Shown here: positions 1 to 6,966 of the stretch, in pieces
How the letters are laid out: each line of letters begins with the position of its first letter
Position numbering within the stretch: position 1 is the first letter of the stretch
Source: JADYZU01 sp964443055
Lineage (GTDB): Bacteria > Pseudomonadota > Alphaproteobacteria > Rhodobacterales > Rhodobacteraceae
DNA: 25,305 bases
Direction of reading: 5' to 3'
Assembly: GCA_964443055.1 (NCBI GenBank)
Contig: CAYUBT010000017.1
Coordinates: forward strand, 1-25,305
Notes under the pieces: generated by a model
Database searches by the model: none
The model's input: the letters and a program-made list of their open reading frames with translations, nothing else
What the model was told of the DNA's origin: nothing
Position numbers and translations under genes: made by a program

Positions 1-270
1 CGCACCGACAAGTATCTGCGCACTCCCGCGGCGATGCTGATCCTGAGCGATGGCGCAGCGCTTTCTACCCAGACCCGCGCGGGCGACGTGCTCGAGCCGG
101 AACATGACGTGGCCGCGATCGGTTCAGGCGGCATGTATGCACTGGCGGCCGCGCGGGCGCTGATGGATGGCGGGCTCGATGCCGAGGCCGTTGCGCGGCG
201 GGCCATGGCGATCGCCGCAGAGATCTGCGTCTATACCAACGGCGAACTGACGGTCGAAAGCATCGGCTGA
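1..270 (+). CDS. hslV: HslV, ATP-dependent protease subunit, C-terminal part (5' end outside window)
   Basis: This is the C-terminal 89 residues of HslV, the threonine-protease chamber of the HslUV (ClpYQ) protease of the cytoplasm. The open frame enters from the window edge with RTDKYLR and continues through DVLEPEHDVAAIGSGG and AAEICVYTNGELTVESI, which are hallmark HslV C-terminal segments. The catalytic N-terminal Thr lies outside the window, so activity cannot be judged. The partner gene hslU lies 694 bp downstream on the same strand instead of immediately after it, because a leftward toxin-antitoxin pair sits between them. A hairpin starts 11 nt after the stop codon, so the two genes may no longer be cotranscribed. 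Identity is secure from motif and context. Confidence 0.96.
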   Translation, partial: RTDKYLRTPAAMLILSDGAALSTQTRAGDVLEPEHDVAAIGSGGMYALAAARALMDGGLDAEAVARRAMAIAAEICVYTNGELTVESIG

Positions 271-280
271 GTCCGCAGAA

Positions 281-318
281 CCGGGGGTTTCACACCCCCG
301 GACCCCGTGGGGTATTTT
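281..318 (+). terminator. Double hairpin terminator-like element after hslV
   Basis: A perfect 8-bp stem (CCGGGGGT at 281-288, ACCCCCGG at 294-301) with a 5-nt loop is followed at once by a 5-bp stem (ACCCC 302-306, GGGGT 309-313) and the short T run ATTTT (314-318). It sits between the hslV stop and the brnA stop. The downstream arm GGGGTATTTTCACGAAGATG encodes the serine-rich tail of brnA on the other strand. It resembles a terminator-like intergenic motif that I recall being common after Rhodobacterales genes. The terminator call is inference from structure. Confidence 0.6.
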
Positions 319-617
319 CACGAAGATGAAGAGGATTGCCCCTGCCGCTGCGCCTCCATATAGGCGCGCAGGACGGCGTTCATGCGCGTCTGATAACCCT
401 TGCCCTGGGCGCGGAAGAATTCGAGCACATCCGCGTCGACGCGCAGGGATATGGGCGTCTTCGCTTCGGGCACGACGTAGCGGGCGCTTGACCAGTCGAT
501 GTCGAAGTCGGGCGGGCCTTCGTAGTCACCTTCTCGGCGCAGGCGCTCCCAGTCAGTTTTTCCTTTCATCTGAATGACTTCCTCCAGCGTGAAAGGCCCG
601 GAAATTTTCTCGCTCAT
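318..617 (-). CDS. brnA: BrnA family antitoxin
   Basis: This 99-residue protein resembles the BrnA antitoxin, which binds and neutralises BrnT and represses their shared promoter through a C-terminal ribbon-helix-helix fold. The N-terminal half has the BrnA-like segment KGKTDWERLRR (residues 18-28). The C-terminal half has TPISLRVDADVLEFFRAQG followed by YQTRMNAVLRAYM, the usual DNA-binding strand-helix-helix of the family. The ATG at 617 lies inside brnT, and the two reading frames overlap by 65 nt, which implies translational coupling. The tail ends in SSSSS and is encoded by the terminator-like repeat downstream of hslV, so the natural C-terminus may have been reshaped at the insertion edge. 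The family call is from motif and gene pairing. Confidence 0.86.
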   Translation of the reverse strand: MSEKISGPFTLEEVIQMKGKTDWERLRREGDYEGPPDFDIDWSSARYVVPEAKTPISLRVDADVLEFFRAQGKGYQTRMNAVLRAYMEAQRQGQSSSSS

Positions 618-846
618 GGCGTCTTGCCCTTCGTGCAGTGATGATACGAGTTGAGTCGCCCCGCATCGTGTAGACAGCGGCAGTGATCGTGCCGTTCATG
701 TCGCCTATGGCAATTCTGCGCAGCTCGTCGTCACTGCTCGTGGAAAGATGCAAACAGGGACCGTTGAAGATCCCGATTGCATCAATGAAGTCGATACCGT
801 GCTTGCGGAGTGTCGCATCGCGCTTGGCCTCGTCCCATTGGAACAT
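553..846 (-). CDS. brnT: BrnT family toxin
   Basis: This 97-residue protein matches BrnT, a RelE-fold ribonuclease toxin that arrests translation and is held in check by BrnA. Family signatures are FQWDEAKRDATLRKHGIDF (residues 2-20), IFNGP (26-30) and the basic C-terminal block RIITARRARRHERE (67-80). The gene is first in a leftward brnT-brnA operon, the usual order. A TGA lies in frame four codons before the ATG at 846, so this start is fixed. The best Shine-Dalgarno (GGAGGA, 869-874 complement) is instead spaced for an out-of-frame ATG 13 nt further upstream. Residues 81-97 extend past the conserved block and overlap brnA. Function is inferred from the family. Confidence 0.88.
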   Translation of the reverse strand: MFQWDEAKRDATLRKHGIDFIDAIGIFNGPCLHLSTSSDDELRRIAIGDMNGTITAAVYTMRGDSTRIITARRARRHERENFRAFHAGGSHSDERKN

Positions 847-859
847 GGGGAGGTCTCAT
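782..859 (-). other. Possible 25-codon leader ORF overlapping the brnT start
   Basis: An ATG at 859 lies 9 nt after the strong Shine-Dalgarno GGAGGA (complement of 869-874) and opens a 25-codon frame starting MRPPHVPMGRG and ending at 782, inside brnT in another frame. The true brnT ATG at 846 has no comparable ribosome site. The ORF may be a translated leader that tempers toxin synthesis or delivers ribosomes to brnT by reinitiation, or it may be chance. Nothing shows that the peptide itself matters. Confidence 0.3.
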
Positions 860-885
860 TTCGCTTTCTCCTCCACACCCACGCG

Positions 886-913
886 ATTGTATATACACAC
901 GGCAACCCTTCAA
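886..913 (-). promoter_or_regulatory. Candidate brnTA promoter with palindromic operator
   Basis: Read leftward, a -35-like TTGAAG (913-908) and a -10-like TACAAT (891-886) are separated by 16 nt. The perfect 10-bp palindrome TGTATATACA (888-897) overlaps the -10. Toxin-antitoxin operons with ribbon-helix-helix antitoxins are normally autorepressed at such palindromes, so this is the likely BrnA binding site. Its position 68-130 nt upstream of hslU means that it could also influence the rightward gene. Confidence 0.55.
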
Positions 914-964
914 TTCCCCTCTTCCGCTGGCTATCTCCACTCCGACACCATCAAGGACATGCAG

Positions 965-2269
965 ATGACCGACCTGACCCCGCGCGAGATCGTCTCGGAG
1001 CTTGACCGTTTCATCATCGGCCAGCGCGACGCCAAGCGGGCGGTTGCGGTTGCCTTGCGCAACCGCTGGCGGCGCAAGCAGCTTGCGCCCGAAATCCGCG
1101 AGGAAGTCTATCCCAAGAACATCCTGATGATCGGCCCCACCGGGGTGGGAAAGACGGAAATCTCGCGGCGGCTTGCGAAGCTTGCCAAGGCCCCGTTCCT
1201 CAAGGTCGAAGCCACGAAATTCACCGAGGTCGGCTATGTCGGCCGTGATGTGGAACAGATCATCCGCGACCTGGTCGACATCGCCATCGCCCAGACCCGC
1301 GCCACGATGCGCGAGGACGTGAAGGCCCGCGCCTGGAAGGCGGCCGAGGATCGTGTCATCGCCGCCATCGCCGGGCCGGATGCGCGCGAAAGCACCCGCG
1401 AGATGTTCCGCCGCAAGCTCAAATCTGGCGAACTTGACGATACGGTGATCGAACTCGATGTTGTCGACACGTCGAATCCGATGGGATTCGAGATCCCCGG
1501 ACAGCCCGGTGCCATGGGCGGGATGATGAATCTGGGGGATCTGTTCGGCAAGGCTTTCGGCCAGCGCCGGGTGCGCAAGCGGATGAGCGTGGCCGAGAGC
1601 CATGACCTCCTGATTGCCGAGGAAGCCGACAAGCTGCTCGATGACGAGGCCGTGACCCGCGCGGCGCTGGAGGCGGTGCAGGAGAACGGGATCGTCTTCC
1701 TGGACGAAATCGACAAGATCTGCGCCCGGGCGGACATGCGGGGGGCCGATGTCAGCCGTGAGGGGGTTCAGCGCGACCTCCTGCCGCTGATCGAAGGCAC
1801 GACGGTGAGCACCAAACACGGGCCGGTGCAGACCGATCACATTCTCTTCATCGCTTCGGGCGCATTCCATGTCGCCAAACCGTCGGACCTGCTGCCGGAA
1901 CTGCAGGGCCGCCTGCCGATCCGGGTCGAACTCGGGCCATTGAACGAGGAGGATTTCGTCCGCATCCTGACCGAGACGGAAAACGCCCTCACCCGCCAGT
2001 ATATCGCCCTGATGGAGACCGAAGGCGTCACCGTACGTTTCACCGAGGATGGAATCGCGGCACTTGCCCGGATCGCAGCCGAGGTGAACCGCACGGTCGA
2101 GAATATCGGCGCACGGCGGCTGCTCACGGTAATGGAGAAGGTCTTCGAGGAACTGTCCTTCACTGCGCCCGACCGCTCGGGCGACGAGGTGGTGATCGAC
2201 GGGGCTCTGGTCGAGGAGGAACTGGGGGAACTTGCGCGGTCCGCCGATCTCAGCCGCTACGTCCTGTAA
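965..2269 (+). CDS. hslU: HslU, AAA+ unfoldase of the HslUV protease
   Basis: This 434-residue protein is the hexameric ATPase that unfolds substrates and feeds them to HslV. It carries the Walker A GPTGVGKT (57-64), pore loop GYVG (90-93), an intermediate I-domain (about 110-235), Walker B IVFLDEID (243-250), and the sensor-2 region ENIGARRLLTVME. The C-terminal tail DLSRYVL is the segment that docks into HslV. Length is typical. The start ATG at 965 is chosen because AAGGA (953-957) lies 7 nt upstream and the family begins MTDLTPREIV; an in-frame ATG at 959 is too close to that site. Separation from hslV by brnTA means that it may need its own promoter, and no convincing heat-shock promoter was seen. 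Its stop lies 3 nt from the convergent smr stop. Confidence 0.97.
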   Translation: MTDLTPREIVSELDRFIIGQRDAKRAVAVALRNRWRRKQLAPEIREEVYPKNILMIGPTGVGKTEISRRLAKLAKAPFLKVEATKFTEVGYVGRDVEQIIRDLVDIAIAQTRATMREDVKARAWKAAEDRVIAAIAGPDARESTREMFRRKLKSGELDDTVIELDVVDTSNPMGFEIPGQPGAMGGMMNLGDLFGKAFGQRRVRKRMSVAESHDLLIAEEADKLLDDEAVTRAALEAVQENGIVFLDEIDKICARADMRGADVSREGVQRDLLPLIEGTTVSTKHGPVQTDHILFIASGAFHVAKPSDLLPELQGRLPIRVELGPLNEEDFVRILTETENALTRQYIALMETEGVTVRFTEDGIAALARIAAEVNRTVENIGARRLLTVMEKVFEELSFTAPDRSGDEVVIDGALVEEELGELARSADLSRYVL

Positions 2270-2272
2270 GCC

Positions 2273-2872
2273 TCAGCGCCTGCGTAGATAGACGTAAAGC
2301 GCACCGCTGCCGCCATGGCTCGCATGGGCCGTGGTCACGTCGAGGACATGGTCGGCCAGCGGCGGCAGCGTCAGCCATTCGGGCACCTGTTCGCGCAGCA
2401 GGCCGCGTCCCGGGGCCAGGGCTCCATCGCCATCGCGCGGGCGGCCCTTGCCGGTGATCACCAGCACCAGCCGCCGCCCGGCCGCACGTGACGACAGGAT
2501 GAACCCGACCAGTGCTCCATGCGCCTGTGCAAGCGTCATGCCGTGCAGGTCGATCCGCGCCTCGGGCGCAAGCCGTCCCTTGCGCATCCTCCCATGGGTG
2601 CGGGCATCCATGCGCAGGGGCCGCGGCGGCGAGAGCGAGGCGAGAGCGGGGACCGACGTGCCGCTGCGGACCGGCTCGGACCGTTCGCCAATGTGAAACC
2701 CGGGAACAGGCGGTCGCGATACGGGCAGGGCGGATCCGGGCTTTGCCAGAGCGGATGGCGCTGCGACAGGCCGAGGCGGTGTGTGCGGGCGCTGCTGCAG
2801 CGGCTCGGCGCTGCGCGTGACCTGATCCCAAAGCGCGCGCTCCTCGGGCGAGAGGCGGCGACGGCGGCGCAT
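2273..2872 (-). CDS. Smr domain protein (putative nuclease)
   Basis: This 199-residue protein has a basic, proline-rich, probably disordered N-terminus starting MRRRRRLSPEERALW and a C-terminal Smr (small MutS-related) domain over about residues 104-199. Domain signatures are IDLHGMTLAQAH, LVLVITGKG and the end SHGGSGALYVYLRRR. Smr domains bind nucleic acid, and some nick DNA or cleave RNA. The cellular role of this alphaproteobacterial type is not established. It is the last gene of the tim44-mltA-smr operon. Its ATG overlaps the mltA stop by one base (TGATG), which fixes the start and implies coupled translation; a TTG one codon earlier is less likely. Confidence 0.9.
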   Translation of the reverse strand: MRRRRRLSPEERALWDQVTRSAEPLQQRPHTPPRPVAAPSALAKPGSALPVSRPPVPGFHIGERSEPVRSGTSVPALASLSPPRPLRMDARTHGRMRKGRLAPEARIDLHGMTLAQAHGALVGFILSSRAAGRRLVLVITGKGRPRDGDGALAPGRGLLREQVPEWLTLPPLADHVLDVTTAHASHGGSGALYVYLRRR

Positions 2873-3786
2873 CAATCCGCCCCCGGCAGAAGGACCGTCA
2901 GCCGCCCCGGGGCCTTTTGCCGGCCGGCCAGACGGCCTGCCTCCGTGCCCGTGCCGAAGAACAGATCGGCCCTCTGCGCACCCCGGATCGCCCCGCCCGT
3001 GTCCTGCGCCACCATCAGGCTGCGGAACGGTGTGCCGTTCACCTCCGTTTCGAGCAGAACCGGCGCACCCATCGGGATATGATCGGGGTCGACGGCGAGC
3101 GAGATCATGGCAGCCAGCGGCACTCCGGCGGTGCCGATAGGCCCGTCTCCGGGGTCAAGCTGTGGCAGTTCGCGGAAATAGACCCAGGAGGGATTGAGCG
3201 CGAGAATCTCGTTCACCCTTGCGGGATGCGCCCTGAACCATGCGCGCATCGCATCTGCACTGATGTCGCCTTCAGCGATGAGGCCCATATCCACCATTGC
3301 TTGCCCGAGCGAGCGATAGGGATATCCGTTCTGCCCCGCATAGCCGACCCGCATCACCCGGCCCCCAGGCAGGCACAATCGGCCGGAGCCCTGCACCTGC
3401 AAGAAGAACCGCTCGACCGGATTGGCAAGCCAGGCCAGCTCCAGACCCTGGCCGACAAGCGCGCCCGCGATGATCGCGGCATGATCGTGATGCGGATCGG
3501 ATGGCAGGCGATGGATCGGATGAGCAAAAACACCGTCAGGCGCGAGCCGGGCCTCGATCTCGGGTTCGTAATAGCCGGTGATCAGCGAGGCCGCCCCGTC
3601 TCCGGGGCAGCGCGGGCGGAAGGCCCCGGCGAAAAACGCAGCCGCATTCTGACCGGCGACCGGCTCCGGCCAGCCTGCGGGACGCGAGCGCAGATAGGCG
3701 GCAAGCGCCCGTTCGACATGGCCGGAGGAAACGACGGAAAGGCAGGACGGCTCGTTCGGCATGGCCGTTACCCGGGGATCGGTCAC
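2872..3786 (-). CDS. mltA: MltA-type lytic murein transglycosylase
   Basis: This 304-residue protein of the MltA family cleaves the glycan strand of peptidoglycan with formation of a 1,6-anhydro end. It shows the MltA domain opening SLITGYYEPEIEARL (about 67-81), the region VGYAGQNGYPYRSLG, and the C-terminal 3D domain with QDTGGAIRGAQRADLFFGTG, which includes the conserved aspartates expected at the active site. The GTG start at 3786 overlaps the tim44 stop (GTGA); an internal ATG lies at codon 9. No signal peptide or lipobox is visible from either start, although the enzyme must act outside the cytoplasm, so export is unexplained. Close relatives in alphaproteobacteria may share this trait. 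Confidence 0.9.
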   Translation of the reverse strand: MTDPRVTAMPNEPSCLSVVSSGHVERALAAYLRSRPAGWPEPVAGQNAAAFFAGAFRPRCPGDGAASLITGYYEPEIEARLAPDGVFAHPIHRLPSDPHHDHAAIIAGALVGQGLELAWLANPVERFFLQVQGSGRLCLPGGRVMRVGYAGQNGYPYRSLGQAMVDMGLIAEGDISADAMRAWFRAHPARVNEILALNPSWVYFRELPQLDPGDGPIGTAGVPLAAMISLAVDPDHIPMGAPVLLETEVNGTPFRSLMVAQDTGGAIRGAQRADLFFGTGTEAGRLAGRQKAPGRLTVLLPGAD

Positions 3787-4445
3787 TCGCCCGTGGCGAC
3801 AAGGTACCAGTTCGGATCGTCGGCACCCATCTTGCGGGTGAACGTCCAGACGTCCCGCTGGCGGCGGATTTCGCCGGGGGCACCCTCGACCACCTCGCCG
3901 TCGGCATCACGCACGACCCGGGTCATTTCTCCGACAAAGACGATGCCGAGTTCCGCCTCACGCGACGCCGGGTCGAACTCGGCGTCGCGGAGCTGGATCG
4001 AGGAGATGCCGATGAATTCGGCCTCGACGGTCAGGCCCCTGGTCTTGCGCTCGGCAATGGCGTCTGCGAGCGCCTCGCTCACATCGGGGGCGAGCCACGC
4101 GCTCACGTCATCCAGCCTGCCGTTTTCGAAGGCCATGAGAATCGTCTCATAGGCGGCGCGCGCACCGACGAGGAAATCCGTGACCCGGAAACTTGGCTCG
4201 ACGCGTTTCATCTCGGCCAGGGCGCGGGCGGCGTCGCTGCCCTCGGGAACATTGTCGATGATGTCGCGGTCCGGTCCGCCCTCGATCACCTCGAATTCGC
4301 GGGTGCGGGTCTGCGGCCGTTCGAGCGGCTTCGCCTCGGGCGGCTTTTCAAAGCCTTCGCGGGTGCCCAGCACCGACCTCAGACGCAGGATGAGAAACAC
4401 CGCGATCCCGGCGAGGACGAGAAGCTGGATGATTGGCGAGTTCAT
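3783..4445 (-). CDS. Tim44-like domain membrane protein
   Basis: This 220-residue protein has an N-terminal membrane anchor (MNSPIIQLLVLAGIAVFLIL), a charged linker rich in Pro, Arg and Glu, and a C-terminal Tim44-like domain from about residue 65 (SFRVTDFLVGARAAYETILMA ending in WYLVATGE). Bacterial Tim44-like proteins resemble the membrane-binding domain of mitochondrial Tim44; the bacterial role is poorly defined but is linked to the inner membrane. The ATG at 4445 follows AGAGGA (4455-4450) at 4 nt; the open frame extends further upstream but lacks family-like sequence. It is first in a leftward operon with mltA and smr and is divergent from fxsA across 113 bp. In other alphaproteobacteria the trio is also found beside fxsA-secB. 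Confidence 0.88.
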   Translation of the reverse strand: MNSPIIQLLVLAGIAVFLILRLRSVLGTREGFEKPPEAKPLERPQTRTREFEVIEGGPDRDIIDNVPEGSDAARALAEMKRVEPSFRVTDFLVGARAAYETILMAFENGRLDDVSAWLAPDVSEALADAIAERKTRGLTVEAEFIGISSIQLRDAEFDPASREAELGIVFVGEMTRVVRDADGEVVEGAPGEIRRQRDVWTFTRKMGADDPNWYLVATGE

Positions 4446-4558
4446 GCTGTCCTCTCGACCGGACCGCACGGGCCGGTTCGCAATCTGCCTTGTCGGTCTT
4501 ATGTAGGTGACCGCTGGTCGCGAGTCCACCGCGTGCGCAGAATGTTGAGGATGAATCC

Positions 4559-5056
4559 ATGTGGCTGCGACTGATTCCCGTCGGTCTGATCCTGCTCCCC
4601 GTGATCGAGATCGCCCTGTTCGTGCAGATTGGCGGGCTGATCGGCGTCTGGGGAACGCTGGCGCTGGTCTTTCTCGCCGCCCTTGCCGGAATGCTGCTGC
4701 TGCATGGCAGTCGGGGCCGTTCGCCCGTGCGCATCCGCCAGGCGCTGCAGGAGGGGCGCGATCCCGGGCCGGAAATGTTCCGTGGCACCAGCCGCTTTCT
4801 GGCGGCGCTTCTCCTGATCCTGCCCGGATTTTTCAGCGATTTCCTTGCAGTCCTGCTGTTGCTGCCGCCCGTGCCCGACCTGATCTGGCGCCGGATGTCG
4901 CGGAGATTTGAGACGCAGGGGTTCGAGAGACCTCCGACCCGCCGAGAGGACATCCGCAATGATGTGATCAATGGCGACTATCGGGACGTCACCCCGGGCC
5001 GGGATGATGTCCGCCCGCGCCCGCCTTCGGGCTGGACCCGGCATGACGACGGTTGA
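4559..5056 (+). CDS. fxsA: FxsA family membrane protein
   Basis: This 165-residue inner-membrane protein is of the FxsA family, named for an E. coli protein that relieves phage T7 exclusion when overproduced. Its normal role is unclear. Hydrophobic helices lie at about residues 4-22, 28-50 and 82-104, separated by a short loop with the family segment EGRDPGPEMFRG. The C-terminal 55 residues are charged and cytoplasmic-looking (RRMSRRFETQGF onward). The ATG at 4559 follows TGAGG (4546-4550) at 8 nt. secB follows after 52 bp on the same strand, the classical alphaproteobacterial pairing. Confidence 0.92.
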   Translation: MWLRLIPVGLILLPVIEIALFVQIGGLIGVWGTLALVFLAALAGMLLLHGSRGRSPVRIRQALQEGRDPGPEMFRGTSRFLAALLLILPGFFSDFLAVLLLLPPVPDLIWRRMSRRFETQGFERPPTRREDIRNDVINGDYRDVTPGRDDVRPRPPSGWTRHDDG

Positions 5057-5108
5057 GAAGGCCGGACACCGCTGCTAAGACCCGGGCAGCCGAAAGCAGG
5101 AGCCCGTA

Positions 5109-5642
5109 ATGACCGACAATCCCAACTCAGGCGACCCCGCCGCAACCGGTGCGGCCCCGGCGGCCCCCAAGGTCACACAGCGGGTCATCGGCCAGTATGT
5201 GCGCGACCTGTCCTTCGAGAATGTCCTGATGCAGAAGGGCCTGACGGGCGACCTGCAACCCGAGATCGGCGTCCAGGTGAATCTCGACGCCCGAAAGCGC
5301 CAGGCCGAAAACCAGTATGAAGTAATCACGAAACTGACGGTCACGAACAAGGCCAAGACCTCTGGTGAAATGCTGTTCCTGCTCGAGCTTGAATATGCCG
5401 GGGTCTTCCAGATCGAGGGGCTGACGGAAGAGCAGCTCCATCCCTACCTGCTGATCGAATGCCCGCGCATCACCTTCCCCTTCCTGCGGCGGATCGTGAG
5501 CGACGTGACGCGTGACGGCGGCTTCCCGCCGCTCAATCTCGAGATGATCGACTTCGTCCAGATCTATCGCGCCGATCTGCAGCGCCGCCTGCAGGCGCAG
5601 AAGGACGGCGCAGCCGCGACACCACCCCGGGCCGACGCCTGA
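5109..5642 (+). CDS. secB: SecB, protein-export chaperone
   Basis: This 177-residue tetrameric cytosolic chaperone keeps preproteins unfolded and hands them to SecA. Family segments are QYVRDLSFENV (about 29-39), the central EYAGVFQIEGL and the signature region LLIECPRITFPFLRRIV, with DGGFPPLNLEMIDF near the end. It is longer than the E. coli protein because of an Ala/Pro-rich N-terminal extension and a loose C-terminal tail, as usual in alphaproteobacteria. The ATG at 5109 follows AGGAG (5098-5102) at 6 nt. Its stop lies 3 nt from the convergent dnaQ stop. Confidence 0.97.
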   Translation: MTDNPNSGDPAATGAAPAAPKVTQRVIGQYVRDLSFENVLMQKGLTGDLQPEIGVQVNLDARKRQAENQYEVITKLTVTNKAKTSGEMLFLLELEYAGVFQIEGLTEEQLHPYLLIECPRITFPFLRRIVSDVTRDGGFPPLNLEMIDFVQIYRADLQRRLQAQKDGAAATPPRADA

Positions 5643-5645
5643 TCC

Positions 5646-6380
5646 TCAACCTTCACGCCGCCAGAGCGCGGTATCTCCCATCGCGGCGACAAATGCGTCA
5701 TGCGCCCGACGCTCCTCATCCGTGATACGCGGGGCGAGCGGACGCGGGCGAACCGAGGGGCGCGCAGGGTCGGAGTTCGTCACGACATGTTGCCGCCGGA
5801 CTGCGGCGACATCGAGGACAAGATCCGGTTGTCGCCCGCCAATCAGCTCAAGATAGACCTCGGCAAGGATTTCACTGTCGAGGAGCGCGCCGTGCAGGGT
5901 CCGGGCCGAGTTGTCGATGCCGAAACGGCGACAGAGCGCGTCGAGACTCGCCGGAGAGCCCGGAAAACGGCTGCGGGCGATGGCCAGCGTATCGATCGCC
6001 CGATCCGCCGCGATCGGCGGCAGGCCGACACCGCGCAGCTCGGCATTGAGGAAGCGCATGTCGAAGGCCGCATTGTGAATGACGAGTCTCGCATCGCCGA
6101 TGAAGTCGACGAAATCCTTGGCGATGGCCCTGAAAAGCGGCTTGTCGCCAAGGCTGATCCCCCCCGCAACCAGCGGACGCGGCGGATCGAGCAGGTCGGC
6201 CCCGAGACCGTGAATCTCGAACGCGCCCTGCGGCATGAAACGTTCGGGGTTGATGTAGCAATGAAACGTGTTTCCGCTCGGCAGGTGATTTTCCAGTTCG
6301 AGCGCGCCAATCTCGACGATCCGGTCGCCCTGCTCAGGCTCGAAGCCGGTCGTTTCCGTATCAAGAACGATCTCACGCAT
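5646..6380 (-). CDS. dnaQ: DnaQ, DNA polymerase III epsilon (proofreading 3'-5' exonuclease)
   Basis: This 244-residue epsilon subunit removes mispaired bases for the replicative polymerase. ExoI is LDTETTGF (residues 5-12), ExoII is VIHNAAFDMRFLNAEL, and the ExoIII-epsilon motif is HGALLDSEILAEVY, so the DEDDh catalytic set is complete. A C-terminal stretch (DPARPSVRPRPLAPR...) probably links to the polymerase alpha subunit. The ATG at 6380 lies inside the end of coaE (8-nt overlap), which implies coupling. The frame stays open further upstream, but that extension is unlike the family. It is last in the leftward aroE-coaE-dnaQ operon next to the presumed origin. Confidence 0.97.
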   Translation of the reverse strand: MREIVLDTETTGFEPEQGDRIVEIGALELENHLPSGNTFHCYINPERFMPQGAFEIHGLGADLLDPPRPLVAGGISLGDKPLFRAIAKDFVDFIGDARLVIHNAAFDMRFLNAELRGVGLPPIAADRAIDTLAIARSRFPGSPASLDALCRRFGIDNSARTLHGALLDSEILAEVYLELIGGRQPDLVLDVAAVRRQHVVTNSDPARPSVRPRPLAPRITDEERRAHDAFVAAMGDTALWRREG

Positions 6381-6966
6381 CTGCCATTTTCTTTCGTATT
6401 TCAGCGATAATATCCCGCACCTGCCTGGCGGCATGTTCGAGGGTCGTCGTCTCGATCACCCAGTCGGCACGGGTGCGTTTCTCGGCATCGGGCATCTGCC
6501 GGGACAGCAGCGTGGCGAGCTTTGCCTCATCCATCCCTGGCCGGGCCAGAACGCGGCGGCGCTGTTCCTCGTCAGTGGTCGAAACGACGGCAACCCCGTC
6601 GCACAGATCATCCACACCGCTCTCGAACAGGAGCGGCACATCCAGGACAACGATATCGTTTTCGGCACCCTCCAGAAACGCGGTTCGGTGTCTGGCGACC
6701 AGCGGATGAACGATAGATTCGATCAGACCGAGCGCGGACGGATCATCCGCCACGATATCGTTCAGGATGGCGCGTGATACCGCGCCATCAATCACGGCGG
6801 CAGGAAAGGCGGCCCCAAGCGGCGCGACCGCATCACCGGCCCGGTCGTAAAGACGATGCACGGTCGCATCGGCATCCCAGACGGGAATCCCTTCGGCAGC
6901 AAAAAGCGCGGCCGTCGTGCTCTTGCCCATGGCGATCGAACCGGTAAGGCCGAGAACATAGGTCAT
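6373..6966 (-). CDS. coaE: CoaE, dephospho-CoA kinase
   Basis: This 197-residue enzyme of the last step of coenzyme A synthesis phosphorylates the 3'-hydroxyl of dephospho-CoA with ATP. The P-loop GSIAMGKST spans residues 9-17, followed by the family segment PVWDADATVHRLYD. The acceptor-binding region VLDVPLLFESG and the C-terminal RADWVIETT are also present. Length is normal. Its ATG at 6966 overlaps the aroE stop by 4 nt (ATGA), and its own end contains the dnaQ start, so the three proteins are probably made in a coupled way. Confidence 0.97.
   Translation of the reverse strand: MTYVLGLTGSIAMGKSTTAALFAAEGIPVWDADATVHRLYDRAGDAVAPLGAAFPAAVIDGAVSRAILNDIVADDPSALGLIESIVHPLVARHRTAFLEGAENDIVVLDVPLLFESGVDDLCDGVAVVSTTDEEQRRRVLARPGMDEAKLATLLSRQMPDAEKRTRADWVIETTTLEHAARQVRDIIAEIRKKMADA

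Noticed and set aside
782..1870. Long minus-strand open frame opposite hslU.
   Set aside because: It lies wholly antisense to a clear hslU, has low-complexity composition and no motif. Only its last 25 codons are of interest, as the brnT leader.
2917..4152. 411-codon plus-strand open frame opposite mltA and tim44.
   Set aside because: It is a shadow of two well-supported minus-strand genes and has no domain signature.
6266..6278. Possible extra parS in dnaQ (GAAACGTGTTTC).
   Set aside because: The half-sites are in the wrong arrangement for TGTTTCACGTGAAACA, and several core positions fail.
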